A DNA stretch of 64,000 nucleotides from Isosphaeraceae bacterium (GCA_025356475.1 JANXSX010000088.1:46098-110097); one strand, 5' to 3'; positions 48,547 through 57,978 are shown, numbered from the stretch's first letter. A program made the numbers and translations. The notes: generated by a model from the sequence alone, not told the origin.

Positions 48547-49311
48547 ATGGAGTCCGCACCAAGTTATGGGCCCCCAGTTTTTCGGCGGATCTTGTTGAAA
48601 CTTTCGGGAGAAAGTTTCTGTCGCCCCGGTGAAGGGGGGATCAGCGTCGATGAAGTCAGTCGAATCGCCCGCCAAACCGCTCGCGTCGCTACCCGCGGCG
48701 TCGAACTCGCGATCGTGGTCGGTGGTGGTAATATCCTGCGTGGAGCAAGCCTTCGAGGCAACGACACGATCAAGGAAGCCACAGCACATTATATGGGTAT
48801 GACAGCAACCGTCATCAACGGATTGGCGCTCCAGGACGCTCTTGAAGGGCTCGGCTGTGAGACCCGGCTGATGACCACGATCAAGATGGACGAAGTGGCC
48901 GAACCCTTCATTCGCCGCCGCGCGCTAGCCCACCTTGCCCGGGGTCGAGTGATCATACTTGCAACCGGCACAGGTAGTCCTTTCGTGACGACCGATACGG
49001 CTGCGGCCCTGCGAGGGAAGGAACTTGGCGTCGAAGTGTTGATGAAGGCGACCCGGGTTGATGGAGTCTACTCCGCAGACCCGGAAAAAAATCCACACGC
49101 TGTCAAGTATGATGCGCTAACGTTTGATCAGGTGTTTCGAGACGGATTGAAGATCATGGATATGACGGCGATCGGTATGTGTCTGGAGAACGATCTACCG
49201 ATCCTGGTGTTCAACTTCAAGAAGGAAGGGAACATCGAGCGGGTTGTTTCAGGAGAGTCGATCGGCACCTGGATTGGGAAGAGCGCTCGCCCGACCTCAC
49301 CCCGGGTTTGA
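48547..49311 (+). CDS. pyrH: Uridylate kinase
   Basis: The 254-residue cytosolic enzyme converts UMP and ATP to UDP. It shows [18 protein letters not shown], the phosphate-binding [15 protein letters not shown]-like [12 protein letters not shown] and [13 protein letters not shown], and the EGD-like [13 protein letters not shown]. The start at 48547 was chosen because the family begins a few residues before the RILLKLSGE core. The frame extends another 69 codons upstream, antisense or within tsf, and is not coding. Confidence 0.96.
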   Translation: MESAPSYGPPVFRRILLKLSGESFCRPGEGGISVDEVSRIARQTARVATRGVELAIVVGGGNILRGASLRGNDTIKEATAHYMGMTATVINGLALQDALEGLGCETRLMTTIKMDEVAEPFIRRRALAHLARGRVIILATGTGSPFVTTDTAAALRGKELGVEVLMKATRVDGVYSADPEKNPHAVKYDALTFDQVFRDGLKIMDMTAIGMCLENDLPILVFNFKKEGNIERVVSGESIGTWIGKSARPTSPRV

Positions 49312-49367
49312 AGCCGTCGAGAACACATCGTTGCTGCTAAAGTTTGGTGCTGCCAGAGGAGGGACGT

Positions 49368-49928
49368 ATGAGCATTGAAGAAATTGTTCTCGAATCCGAG
49401 GAACGAATGGAGAAGAGCATCGCGCTCCTCCACGACCAGCTAAAAGGGGTCCGTACCGGTCGAGCCAGCACTGGCCTCGTCGAGTCCGTCCGCGTGGACT
49501 ACTACGGCTCAGCGACCCCACTCAAACAACTCGCCAATCTGAGCACACCCGAACCTCAGCAGATTCTGATTCGCCCCTTTGATCCGACCGTCATTGGCGA
49601 CATCATCAAGGCGATCCAGACCAGCGACCTCGGGTTGACCCCCAACTCCGACAACAAAGTCGTGCGGCTCAATGTCCCCTCGCTCTCTGTCGAACAACGC
49701 AAGAAGCTTGTCGGTCGTGTCAAGGATCTCGCCGAAGAGGCCCGAATTGCGATCCGCAACATCCGCCGCGATGGCAACAAGCAAGCGGACCAGGAACAAA
49801 CCGATAAGATCCTGACCGAAGATGATCTGGAGACTTGCAAGGAAGAGGTCCAAAATCTCACTAAGCGATTTGAAGCCAAGGTGAACGAACTCTCCGAAAA
49901 GAAGTCGGTGGAGATTCTCGAGGTTTGA
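49368..49928 (+). CDS. frr: Ribosome recycling factor
   Basis: The 186-residue factor releases ribosomes from mRNA after termination, together with EF-G. It shows the segments MEKSIALLHDQLKGVRTGRA, LDQLANL-like PLKQLANLSTPEPQQILI and RRDGNKQADQEQTDKILTED. The length is exactly typical. ATG 49368 has GAGGAGGG seven bases upstream, the strongest ribosome binding site of the operon. It is the last gene of the rpsB operon. Confidence 0.97.
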   Translation: MSIEEIVLESEERMEKSIALLHDQLKGVRTGRASTGLVESVRVDYYGSATPLKQLANLSTPEPQQILIRPFDPTVIGDIIKAIQTSDLGLTPNSDNKVVRLNVPSLSVEQRKKLVGRVKDLAEEARIAIRNIRRDGNKQADQEQTDKILTEDDLETCKEEVQNLTKRFEAKVNELSEKKSVEILEV

Positions 49929-49942
49929 CTTTCGTCACAGGG

Positions 49943-49971
49943 TTGACTGAATTATCCGTTTATGATATTCT
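49943..49971 (+). promoter_or_regulatory. Promoter for tRNA-Val
   Basis: TTGACT (49943-49948), 17 bases, TATTCT (49966-49971). The -10 box ends 18 bases before the mature tRNA. Confidence 0.7.
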
Positions 49972-49989
49972 CTTTCTTCACCAACTGCA

Positions 49990-50063
49990 GGGCGATTAGC
50001 TCAGTTGGCTAGAGCACCAGCTCGACACGCTGGGGGTCATAGGTTCGAGTCCTATATCGCCCA
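49990..50063 (+). tRNA. tRNA-Val (anticodon GAC)
   Basis: A complete cloverleaf. The acceptor stem GGGCGAT pairs perfectly with ATCGCCC, and the D arm is TAGCTCAGTTGGCTAGAGC. The anticodon stem CCAGC/GCTGG has loop TCGACAC, placing GAC at the anticodon. The T stem ATAGG/CCTAT has loop TTCGAGT, and the discriminator is A50063. CCA is not encoded. Position 33 reads C, not the near-universal U. Confidence 0.93.
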
Positions 50064-50143
50064 TACTTCTTAGATGGCGACTTACGTCGAATCTAGAAAA
50101 TCCCTCCGATAGTAGTGGAAGAAGTTCGTGGCAGAGATGCCCG

Positions 50144-50172
50144 ACCCTCCCACTCCTTTTGGAGGGTTTTTT
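50144..50172 (+). terminator. Intrinsic terminator after tRNA-Val
   Basis: ACCCTCC (50144-50150) pairs with GGAGGGT (50161-50167), ten-base loop, followed by TTTTTC. It lies about 80 bases after the tRNA. Confidence 0.85.
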
Positions 50173-50249
50173 CATTGCCAAAAACCACCCAAGACGTTTT
50201 GATGGAGCGAGCGGAACTGTTTTTTCATCCAGTTCGGGTCGAAGCAGAT

Positions 50250-50465
50250 CTAACTCTTGCCCCATGAAGACGACTCGAACATGAACCCAATGAATGCCAG
50301 CAGTGCCGCGAAGAAAACCACACTGTTATCAATGATTGTAAAGATGCCGACTACTGCAAAAGTTTGATCGTTATTGTTGGGGCCAGAGACGACGCTGATG
50401 AACCACTCATCAAAGTTCTCGGCAAGAAGCAGCGCGATCACTCTTGAATGAATCAGAACCACCAC
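50250..50465 (-). CDS. Small membrane protein, uncertain
   Basis: The 71-residue frame begins at GTG 50465 and overlaps the end of the preceding gene by 13 bases. It contains a hydrophobic half (FAVVGIFTIIDN then SVVFFAALLAFIGFMF). The context, directly after an aspartyl-protease-like gene on the same strand, supports it. No family is recognised and no strong ribosome binding site is present. Confidence 0.4.
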   Translation of the reverse strand: MVVLIHSRVIALLLAENFDEWFISVVSGPNNNDQTFAVVGIFTIIDNSVVFFAALLAFIGFMFESSSWGKS

Positions 50466-50938
50466 TTTGTCTTTAAGGTCACCTGTTTTCGTTCACTCTC
50501 GACAATCAGTTTCAGGTCATTTCTCGCGATAGCTCGCAAGCCAAGAATGGGCAACCGTGCCGGGTTGGTCACGTCGTTGGGATAGACAGCGATGCCGTCT
50601 TCGAGCTCCAACTTGAACGGTTTTCCGCTGTTTGGATGAATCCACACACCCGCCCGATAGATCGGGACTAGGCTCCCCGCGACACGGATGTCTTTCATGT
50701 AGGGCAATCGCGCTTGTGCCCATGATACCAACTGGCTCTGACGGATTGCTAAGTTGTGATTCATCCCAGTGTCGAGAATTACGGGGAAACGGGGCATGGT
50801 CTCAGGAGCGTCGAGCGTCTCGTTCACCGCGATACTGATCGACAAGATGATCTGATACGGCCTCACTATCACTGGGCCACTCGGCGTCCAAACCTCAGAC
50901 GACCGTTCGGGAAGAGGCTGGACGATCTTCATTGCCAT
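50453..50938 (-). CDS. Aspartyl-protease-like (retropepsin-like) protein
   Basis: The 161-residue protein contains FPVILDTGMNHNLAIRQSQL, the D-T/S-G active-site loop of retropepsin-like aspartic proteases, and the later hydrophobic-Gly segment LPILGLRAIARNDLKLIVE. Single-domain proteins of this type are widespread in planctomycetes. Active enzymes would have to dimerise. The start at 50938 overlaps the end of the preceding gene by ten bases. Confidence 0.75.
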   Translation of the reverse strand: MAMKIVQPLPERSSEVWTPSGPVIVRPYQIILSISIAVNETLDAPETMPRFPVILDTGMNHNLAIRQSQLVSWAQARLPYMKDIRVAGSLVPIYRAGVWIHPNSGKPFKLELEDGIAVYPNDVTNPARLPILGLRAIARNDLKLIVESERKQVTLKTKWWF

Positions 50939-51372
50939 GACGACGGAAAATCGACTTCTTCCGGCTCCCGCGACTGCTCGCATACGATGAACGTGCCGTA
51001 TTCGTCGCCGGGGATGTGGAGACGGTTGACCTCCTTGAGCAGATCACGCTCCTTACTAGCGGCGGCGATTCGCTTGTCTCGATGATAGAGTACCCATTTG
51101 CCTTTAAGGGTGCGGTCTCCAAGCATCGACGGTAGATCGCGGAAGAAGGCATCTTGTGCCAGACGCATACCCTCGGACAGTTCGCTCGGGTGGAACTCAC
51201 CAACTTCATAAAGAGACTTATTCGAATGATCCATAGCAAGAGATTGCGACATTTTGAGGTACACGTCTTCTCTGATGATCAGATATGGAATCTTCGTGTC
51301 TGGATCTTCAAGGCGGACTGGCTCATGTCCTGCCGTCTCAAGCGCCTGTTTCATCTCGGTCGTGATCGTCAT
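50929..51372 (-). CDS. Hypothetical protein paired with the aspartyl-protease-like gene
   Basis: The 147-residue soluble protein starts MTITTEMKQALETAGHEPVR then DPDTKIPYLIIREDVYLKM, a beginning that recurs in many planctomycete proteins of unknown role encoded with aspartyl-protease-like genes. It resembles an antitoxin-like N-terminal domain, but this is only an impression. ATG 51372 has GGAGG six bases before it. ATG 51384 lacks one. A TACAAT box lies 19-24 bases upstream. It leads the small minus-strand operon. Confidence 0.8.
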   Translation of the reverse strand: MTITTEMKQALETAGHEPVRLEDPDTKIPYLIIREDVYLKMSQSLAMDHSNKSLYEVGEFHPSELSEGMRLAQDAFFRDLPSMLGDRTLKGKWVLYHRDKRIAAASKERDLLKEVNRLHIPGDEYGTFIVCEQSREPEEVDFPSSWQ

Positions 51373-51604
51373 GTGTGCCTCCATATCTGAATTGTAGCAA
51401 AACCCTCAGAAGCCGTCGCTGGTAACGCAAGGAGTGAAGTGACGGAGCGGGCGGGGATGGCTTCAAGGCACCGTCCAAGTCAAAGGAAACGCGGGGATTG
51501 CTCACCGCGTGTTACCAATGCCGAACGCGTACTATTTGAGGAGTGGTAAGCCTATGTATCGATGCAAGCAATGCATTATTCCATTATGGACTCGAAATGA
51601 CCGG

Positions 51605-54600
51605 CTAGGTATCCGAGATTTGCAAGGTTGGACATAACTCCCGCTTGAGCAATCGCCTGCGCCGGATGTGGTAAAAAACCACTGGGATTAGCAAGTCGAT
51701 CACTTCATCCGCGATCAGAACGCCTCCGAGAACAGGAGCTGCCATCGGCTTGAGGACTTCCGAACCGATCCCGGTCGCCCAGAGCATGGGTGCCAGTCCG
51801 AGAATCATCGTCCCTTCGGTTAGGAGCTTTGGCCGGAGTCGATGAACTGCCCCTCGAAGAACCACCTCTCGCAACTGGGGAATGGTCATCCCATCCAGAC
51901 CTCCAGCACGGGCAACGGCATCACGGAGATATACGAGCATGATGATGCCTGTAGACGTAGCCATCCCAAAGCATGCGATGTAGCCGATCCAGACGGTGAC
52001 CGAAAACTTGTAACCTAAAAGCCACTGAAAGAAAACCGCGCCGGCAATTGCCCCGGGGATCGCGAGCATCATCAATGCGGCGTCGGCGATGTCGTGATAC
52101 GTCCAATACAGGATCAGGAAAATTAAGAAGAGTGTCATGGGTACAATAAGTAAGAGTTGCTTGGTCGCACGCGCTTCGTGTTCGAACTCTCCGGTCCATT
52201 CCAGAAAGACCCCTTCCGGGAGCTTGATTTGCTCGGCAATCCGCGCGCGTGCGGAGGCCACGAAATCAGCGGCGTCAAGTCCACGTACGGTCAGTCGAAC
52301 ATAGTTGCGTAACAGTCCACCTTCACTTTTGATCGTTGCTGGGCCCTCTGCCACCCCGACCTCTGCCACCTCGCCGAGAGGGATCAGCCGGGGTCGCCCA
52401 TCACTCTCGATGATGGATGATGGAACGCGAATTTGCCGGACTGCATCCTCATCTCCACGATAATCTCGAGCGAGCCGGACTCGCACCGGATGGCGCTCTC
52501 GACCCTCAACGCTCATCGTCGCGACCTTGCCCCCGAGTGCGGTCTCGATTGAGTCATTCAATACCGCCATCTTGATTCCGGCAAGAGCCGCCCGTTCTCG
52601 ATCGATTTGAATCTCGATATATCCTTTGCCGCGAATGGGATCGGCAATGACGTCTGCTGCTCCTGGAACGTCCTTGAGCGCCGCAGCCACCGCCTCGGAG
52701 ACTTGCACCACATCTTCCAGCCGACGCCCTAATACACGGACTCCCACCATCGTGTTCACCCCGGTGGCGAGCATATCCACGCGGTTTTGGATCGGCATCG
52801 TCCACACATTCGTCCATCCTGGCATCTGCACAGCTTGGTCAAGCTCGGCACCGAATCCGGACAATTCAGCGCGGTCCTTTCGCCAAAGGAGGAGGCCACC
52901 AGCAAACGATCGACTCAACCTTGTCTGAACGGAATCGAGGCTCGGCAAGGGCTCGATCGAGAGTGGCAGCTCGCTTGATCCGTGGTGCTGATAAGACGAC
53001 GAGTGTTTCATGACAGGATATCGTTCACGAAGCTGTTGGACCTCATTGAGGACAGATCGAATCTTGGGATTGATGACGCTGGATTGTCTCAACAAATCTT
53101 CGAGGACAATGCGCGTGTAGGTCTCCGCGGCACGCACCACAAGTTCATCATTCAATTGTTTCACATGAGTGTGCCAATGGATCATCCACTGACCGTATCC
53201 GGGATCATCGGGATCGATGAATGCCCCTCCCAACTCACGCTCAAACTCACGGTTGCGTTGGTAGGCGTATTCTCTGAGCATCAAGTCACAGACTGAAAGT
53301 GATGAGTTCGTCGTGCTCGCGACCAGATTCTGACGGTCGGTCGGGATCTCGATCATTTGTTCCTGGATCAGAACATCGAGCACTTTTTCGGTCTGTTTGA
53401 GTGCGTCGCCGATGAGGATCTTCCGCTTGGGCCATAGTTCGCGCGGTCGAAAGTTGACCATCGTTTCGATCATGTCCATTGGCGCAGGGTCGGTTGGGGA
53501 CTCAGCTCGTCCCGCTTTGCCGACGACCATCTCAACCTCGGGGAACCGACACAGGACCATGTCTCGGGCCTTGAGGTCATCGGTTGCTTCCATCACGGAG
53601 GTTCGAGGCACACTAATCGGCATGTCCATAATCATGCCTTCATCGAGTGCTGTCATGAACTCACGTCCTAGCGGGGTTATCGTCTGCTTGGCCACGATGG
53701 CAATCAGGAGAAACCCCGTCCAGCCCAGGATGCGACCTCGCCAACTCTGTTGGGCAAGTCCAATACTTGCGACCCCAACGAATAACGTCACTCGGAAGAG
53801 GAAGGAATTGCCGATCGGTGCGAGTCCAACGAGAACGGTGACGGCCAACACCCAGACGAGAGGAGAAGGTCGATCGAGAAGCGACGATAATACGGGTCGG
53901 TAGACCTGGATGACGCTTCGAACGACCCAACTCGCCTCTTCACTTCGAATTCTCCCTCGGAGAAAAATCGTACAGAGAGCCGGAACAAGTGTGATTGCGA
54001 CAATCGCAACGGTAGCAAGGGCGAACGATTTCGTCACCGCTAGAGGCTGAAACATCTTGCCTTCCATCCCTCCTAATACAAAGACAGGAAGGAATGATAA
54101 GAGCATGATGAGTATCGAGAAGAAGATTGGGCGTCCGACTTTCTGACAGGCTGGAAGTACGATCGATCGAACGTCGCCCTCCACACGATTGTCGCCGAAC
54201 CGTTCGTGGAGGGCGTGCATCGCGCTCTCGACCATGACAACCGATGAGTCGACGAGGACCCCAATGGAGATCGCGATTCCGGCCAGCGACATGATGTTGC
54301 TCTGCACATCGGCGAGGCCACTTACACGCAATAACCAGATCAGCGCGAAGGCCCCGAGGGCGGCAAGCGGTAATGTGAGAGCAATGATCAATGAGGCACG
54401 AACATGTAACAAAACGAGCAATACACAGAATGTCGCCGTAAAGGTTGCTTCGGCGATCGTGCGAGTCACCGTGTCGATCGCGCCTCGGATCAGAGGAGTC
54501 CGATCGTAGAATGGGATGACTTTGACACCCTGGGGCAAGCCGGCTGCGATCTCTCTAAGCTTGGATTTGATATTCTGAGTGACCGCGAGCGGATTTTCAC

Positions 54601-55513
54601 CATAGCGCATCAGGACGACACCCCCCGCGACTTCCGATCCGTCCTTTTCAAGCACACCACGTCGTGGTCCTGGTCCGAGTGAAACGGTTCCGACATCTCG
54701 AATCTGAAGGATTGACCCGTCAGGTCGGGTCGAAATCACGGCGAGTTCTAGGTCCCGAATTGCACGCGTCTGGTCGAATTCATCCTGGCCATCTTGCATC
54801 CGCGTACCGAGCCAACCCAGGCTCCGGACGATGTACTCCGCGTTCCCCTTGAGGATTACGGGACCTCCCACGGTCGAATTGGAATCACGAACCGCGTTAA
54901 CAACGTCGACAAGGCTCAGTCGATGGCGGACGAGTTGTTCAGGATCGACGTGAACCTGGTACTCAACGGGATGGCCCCCCACGCTGGCGACCTCAGCAAC
55001 TCCTGGAACGGCAGCGAGTTGAGGGCGAACATACCAATCTTGGATCGAGCGCAGTCGTCCTGGGTCGAGGCCCCCTCCTTCGACCGTGTACCAGAAGATT
55101 TGCCCTGTGGCGATCGCGTCTGGAGGAGTGTGGGATACGACACCCGTCGGCAAGAGCTCGCGTGATCGAGAAAGCTTTTCGATCACCCGGGTTCGTGCTA
55201 AAGAAAACGAGACGGAGTCGTCGAAAATCACATGAATCATCGAAAAATGAAAATCACTCGATGAACGGATCACGCGCACGCCACGGATGCCCTGAAGATC
55301 GACCGACAAGGGGTACGTGATTTGATCTTCAATCTCGCGAGGACTGTGTCCCATCCACTCATTGAAGACGATGACCTGATTTTCTGAGAGGTCAGGCACT
55401 GCGTCGATCGGCGTCTGGTAGACCGCGTATAGACCCCAAATCGTGAGAAGGACCGCTGCTAAGACGACCACGCGCCTATTGTGAATTGAGAAGGCGATAA
55501 TTCGATCGATCAT
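51605..55513 (-). CDS. CusA/CzcA-type RND heavy-metal efflux pump with large insertion
   Basis: The 1302-residue inner-membrane proton antiporter exports metal ions across the envelope. It shows the RND hallmarks: AVPDLSENQVIVFNEWMGHS near the N-terminus, GIAISIGVLVDSSVVMVESA in the central membrane helix with the essential Asp, and WTMPIQNRVDMLATGVNTMV. The usual family length is about 1050. The extra length is an insertion of about 200 residues in the second periplasmic porter region, approximately residues 700-920, rich in charged residues and with HWHTHVKQ and YQHHGSS histidine clusters. It ends a five-gene operon after the CusB-like adaptor. The metal is not certain (Cu+/Ag+ or Co/Zn/Cd). 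Confidence 0.93.
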   Translation of the reverse strand: MIDRIIAFSIHNRRVVVLAAVLLTIWGLYAVYQTPIDAVPDLSENQVIVFNEWMGHSPREIEDQITYPLSVDLQGIRGVRVIRSSSDFHFSMIHVIFDDSVSFSLARTRVIEKLSRSRELLPTGVVSHTPPDAIATGQIFWYTVEGGGLDPGRLRSIQDWYVRPQLAAVPGVAEVASVGGHPVEYQVHVDPEQLVRHRLSLVDVVNAVRDSNSTVGGPVILKGNAEYIVRSLGWLGTRMQDGQDEFDQTRAIRDLELAVISTRPDGSILQIRDVGTVSLGPGPRRGVLEKDGSEVAGGVVLMRYGENPLAVTQNIKSKLREIAAGLPQGVKVIPFYDRTPLIRGAIDTVTRTIAEATFTATFCVLLVLLHVRASLIIALTLPLAALGAFALIWLLRVSGLADVQSNIMSLAGIAISIGVLVDSSVVMVESAMHALHERFGDNRVEGDVRSIVLPACQKVGRPIFFSILIMLLSFLPVFVLGGMEGKMFQPLAVTKSFALATVAIVAITLVPALCTIFLRGRIRSEEASWVVRSVIQVYRPVLSSLLDRPSPLVWVLAVTVLVGLAPIGNSFLFRVTLFVGVASIGLAQQSWRGRILGWTGFLLIAIVAKQTITPLGREFMTALDEGMIMDMPISVPRTSVMEATDDLKARDMVLCRFPEVEMVVGKAGRAESPTDPAPMDMIETMVNFRPRELWPKRKILIGDALKQTEKVLDVLIQEQMIEIPTDRQNLVASTTNSSLSVCDLMLREYAYQRNREFERELGGAFIDPDDPGYGQWMIHWHTHVKQLNDELVVRAAETYTRIVLEDLLRQSSVINPKIRSVLNEVQQLRERYPVMKHSSSYQHHGSSELPLSIEPLPSLDSVQTRLSRSFAGGLLLWRKDRAELSGFGAELDQAVQMPGWTNVWTMPIQNRVDMLATGVNTMVGVRVLGRRLEDVVQVSEAVAAALKDVPGAADVIADPIRGKGYIEIQIDRERAALAGIKMAVLNDSIETALGGKVATMSVEGRERHPVRVRLARDYRGDEDAVRQIRVPSSIIESDGRPRLIPLGEVAEVGVAEGPATIKSEGGLLRNYVRLTVRGLDAADFVASARARIAEQIKLPEGVFLEWTGEFEHEARATKQLLLIVPMTLFLIFLILYWTYHDIADAALMMLAIPGAIAGAVFFQWLLGYKFSVTVWIGYIACFGMATSTGIIMLVYLRDAVARAGGLDGMTIPQLREVVLRGAVHRLRPKLLTEGTMILGLAPMLWATGIGSEVLKPMAAPVLGGVLIADEVIDLLIPVVFYHIRRRRLLKRELCPTLQISDT

Positions 55514-55557
55514 GATAAGATGATATTCTTGAGCTTGCCCGAATCGGCTGTTGAGAT

Positions 55558-57018
55558 TCAGGGCGTCTTGGAAAGGTATTTCTCAGGATTGTTTCTGAGC
55601 ATCGCTTCACATCCTTCGCAACAAATCATCACAGGATTTCCTGCAACCGACACGCAGATCGGTGATCCCATCGATCCGAGGGGTTTCAACGTCACAGGAC
55701 AAATTTTCTGGCTCCTCGCGCGGTCGCGGTCGGCGATTGAGAGGGACGCAAACGGATCAGTAGTGGCGTTTGCGATTTCGACTTTCGGTGCTGGACGTTT
55801 CGAGCCGAAGTAGGCTGTCGCAAGGCTTGGGTTCAGTCGCGTCTCGGCATCAATGAGAAAGGCACCTGCCGCTGCAACTCTGTCTCCGGGTTCGATTCCC
55901 GAGATCACTGGGTACTGATCACCACACCGTGGGCCAAGTTCGATTTCAACTCCGTCAAACATTCCGGGCATCCGCTCGACATACACAACCGTTCGCGTTC
56001 CGGTATCAATGACTGCCGATTCGGGGATACTCAAGACTTCGCCATCGGGTCGATAGGTGATGATGTGTAGGACCATGGCCTTCCCACCACAATCTGAACA
56101 TGTCTGGACCGACCCGGTGGCAACGACCTTTGGATGAAGAGGGCACCACCAGCTTAGACGTTGGTTGTCACGAAGAGTCTGAGGTTCAAGGGTATCCTCC
56201 CCATCAATGGGGCATCTCCCTGCGATTCCGGTCAGAGTCTCTGGGTGCGACGGGCAGGTGAACACCGACCTTCGGTCGTCTTTCTTCAACGATGGTGGAT
56301 TTGTCGGAAGTAATCGAAATGGCTCTAATTCGTCGATCCTTTGACGAATCCGGAGCCTGATCGGCATCCCGACCCATAAGCCCTCTGCTTGCTCTCCAAG
56401 TTCGACGAGGATTCGATTTGAGGCTGGTTCGACCGCCGAGTGATTGTCACGGATCTTTCCGGTGAGAATACGATGACTTCTGTCGACATCAATGAGAAGA
56501 TCGAGTGAGCGATCGGCAGACAACTCGATCCGATCCGTCTCGGCAAGTTCCAGCTCGACCGAGCCATCAGGGTTCTGGTGAACCAATCGGGCGGGTAAAA
56601 TTCGTTCACGGGTGAGAGGTTGATAAGTGGCAGGGACAGTACGGATTCCTGCGAGTGAGATGCGATATGGTGAGAATTGCATGCGTGCCAGGACCCCACT
56701 TGGAAGTGGGGAGATATCGCCGACCTTTCTTCGCACGAGGGCCATGTTGCAGATGCCACACTTGCTCGGCCAAGCGGAGATGACCCCTGGGTCCATGGGA
56801 CAGAAGTATTCTGTGTCTTGTGAGACAGACCGGACGTGAGGTGATATCGGAAAGATTCGTCGAGACCAATGCTCTCCGTAGTTTAAGACGGTCTCCCATT
56901 GCCCAGCGATTAGAGCGGCGATCGCAAAGACGACCAAGAAGCGAGCACGAACCTGAATCGCGCGCACCGCCATCCTGAAGCGACCGCTTCGTCGTCGGTC
57001 GGTTGAGTTCTCACTCAT
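55558..57018 (-). CDS. CusB-like efflux adaptor with metal-binding and YHS domains
   Basis: The 486-residue protein has an N-terminal membrane anchor (about 25-45) and then a heavy-metal-binding motif EYFCPMDPGVISAWPSKCGI (CPMDP and CGICNM, near 70-92). The barrel-sandwich and beta-barrel parts of a membrane fusion protein follow. Two more Cys-rich knuckle-like segments occur (FTCPSHPETL... and WWCPLHPKVVATG). The C-terminus is a YHS-type domain (ICPVTLKPLG, then MICCEGCEAML). It should link the RND pump to the outer membrane and sense or pass metal. It lies 44 bases before the pump gene. Confidence 0.9.
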   Translation of the reverse strand: MSENSTDRRRSGRFRMAVRAIQVRARFLVVFAIAALIAGQWETVLNYGEHWSRRIFPISPHVRSVSQDTEYFCPMDPGVISAWPSKCGICNMALVRRKVGDISPLPSGVLARMQFSPYRISLAGIRTVPATYQPLTRERILPARLVHQNPDGSVELELAETDRIELSADRSLDLLIDVDRSHRILTGKIRDNHSAVEPASNRILVELGEQAEGLWVGMPIRLRIRQRIDELEPFRLLPTNPPSLKKDDRRSVFTCPSHPETLTGIAGRCPIDGEDTLEPQTLRDNQRLSWWCPLHPKVVATGSVQTCSDCGGKAMVLHIITYRPDGEVLSIPESAVIDTGTRTVVYVERMPGMFDGVEIELGPRCGDQYPVISGIEPGDRVAAAGAFLIDAETRLNPSLATAYFGSKRPAPKVEIANATTDPFASLSIADRDRARSQKICPVTLKPLGSMGSPICVSVAGNPVMICCEGCEAMLRNNPEKYLSKTP

Positions 57019-57032
57019 GGATAAGTCTGAAA

Positions 57033-57479
57033 TTAACGTTTCTCATCGCCAGGCTCCTTCATGTCGTTCATCCAGTGCATGATGGTCTCGAAATCTTCTT
57101 GGCGGAAGACCCAGAGTGGATCAATCCCGACCACGAGATATCGAGAAATCACCGATCCCTCAGAACCGGCAAAAAAGAGACGCGCCGCGAAGGCCCGGGC
57201 ACCATCGGCGGAGACTTCACCAAGGATCTCATACCGATCGAGCTCGAGAGTCGCTCGGCGGCGATCCGTGAACTGGATCTTTGGATTTTGACCGAGTGGC
57301 TCGGTCGCAGGCTTCTTGGCCACCCACGCGTCGAGCGCAGAAACCAAGGAAGTCTGGGCCAGTATCGTTTCAGGAACGAATCGCTCGAAGCTCGAAGTCT
57401 CCTGGCGACAGCCGAAAGTAACGGCAACCATTACGGTCAATACCGTAACCCGAACGAGGCGTGAATTCGAGAGAATCAT
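57033..57479 (-). CDS. Lipoprotein of the metal efflux operon (paralogue 1)
   Basis: The 148-residue predicted lipoprotein (leader LTVMVAVTFGC) has a soluble domain with ALDAWVAKKPA, YEILGEVSADGARAFAARLF, RYLVVGIDPLWVFRQEDFET and a short charged tail. It is similar to the protein at 57541 over its length, including the LDAW, YEI-GE and EDF motifs. The role is unknown. The operon context suggests an outer-membrane or periplasmic factor for metal efflux. Confidence 0.82.
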   Translation of the reverse strand: MILSNSRLVRVTVLTVMVAVTFGCRQETSSFERFVPETILAQTSLVSALDAWVAKKPATEPLGQNPKIQFTDRRRATLELDRYEILGEVSADGARAFAARLFFAGSEGSVISRYLVVGIDPLWVFRQEDFETIMHWMNDMKEPGDEKR

Positions 57480-57540
57480 AAGCTCTCCGCCTGCGAGATC
57501 GGTAGCAATCGGGGACGCGCTGGCCCGAGTCGCCCCTTGG

Positions 57541-57954
57541 TCAACGCTTTTTCTCAGGTTTGGATTTCGGACTATTATCCATGTTCATCGCGCGAGCAAA
57601 ATCTTCATCACGATAAATCATGATATCATCATGTCCGAGAACGTGGTAGATCGCCTCGACCTGGCGCGTGGGTTTGCCGAGCTTGAGTGAAACGGTGAAA
57701 ATTCTGGCAAAGGAAGTCGACTCCTCGCCTTTGATCTCGTAAGACTCGAGCGGTTGGTTGGCTGACCATTGGAAGTCAGTCGCTTGGATTCTGGGAGCGG
57801 ACTCGGTCACGACCCCGGGTCGCTTGCCATCCTTCCAGGCATCAAGCGTCGCTTTCAGAGCGAGTCGTGCGTCTTCGCCTTGCGGAGTGTGGGAGTTACC
57901 GGCACATCCGCAAATCAGAACGAGGAGAACAGGAACAGCGAATGATCGCAACAT
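57541..57954 (-). CDS. Lipoprotein of the metal efflux operon (paralogue 2)
   Basis: The 137-residue predicted lipoprotein (leader VPVLLVLICGC) shares with the next gene the motifs LDAWKDGKRP, YEIKGEESTSFARIF and MIYRDEDFARAM. It ends in a Lys-rich tail. The similarity shows a tandem duplication. It lies 24 bases after the DUF1559 gene and 61 before its paralogue. Confidence 0.82.
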   Translation of the reverse strand: MLRSFAVPVLLVLICGCAGNSHTPQGEDARLALKATLDAWKDGKRPGVVTESAPRIQATDFQWSANQPLESYEIKGEESTSFARIFTVSLKLGKPTRQVEAIYHVLGHDDIMIYRDEDFARAMNMDNSPKSKPEKKR

Positions 57955-57978
57955 CCGAAATGATCCTGAGAGGCTTGA

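Noticed and set aside
57421..57479. Inverted repeat TTACGGT...ACCGTAA
   Set aside because: It lies inside the signal-peptide codons of the lipoprotein gene and can be explained by coding sequence.
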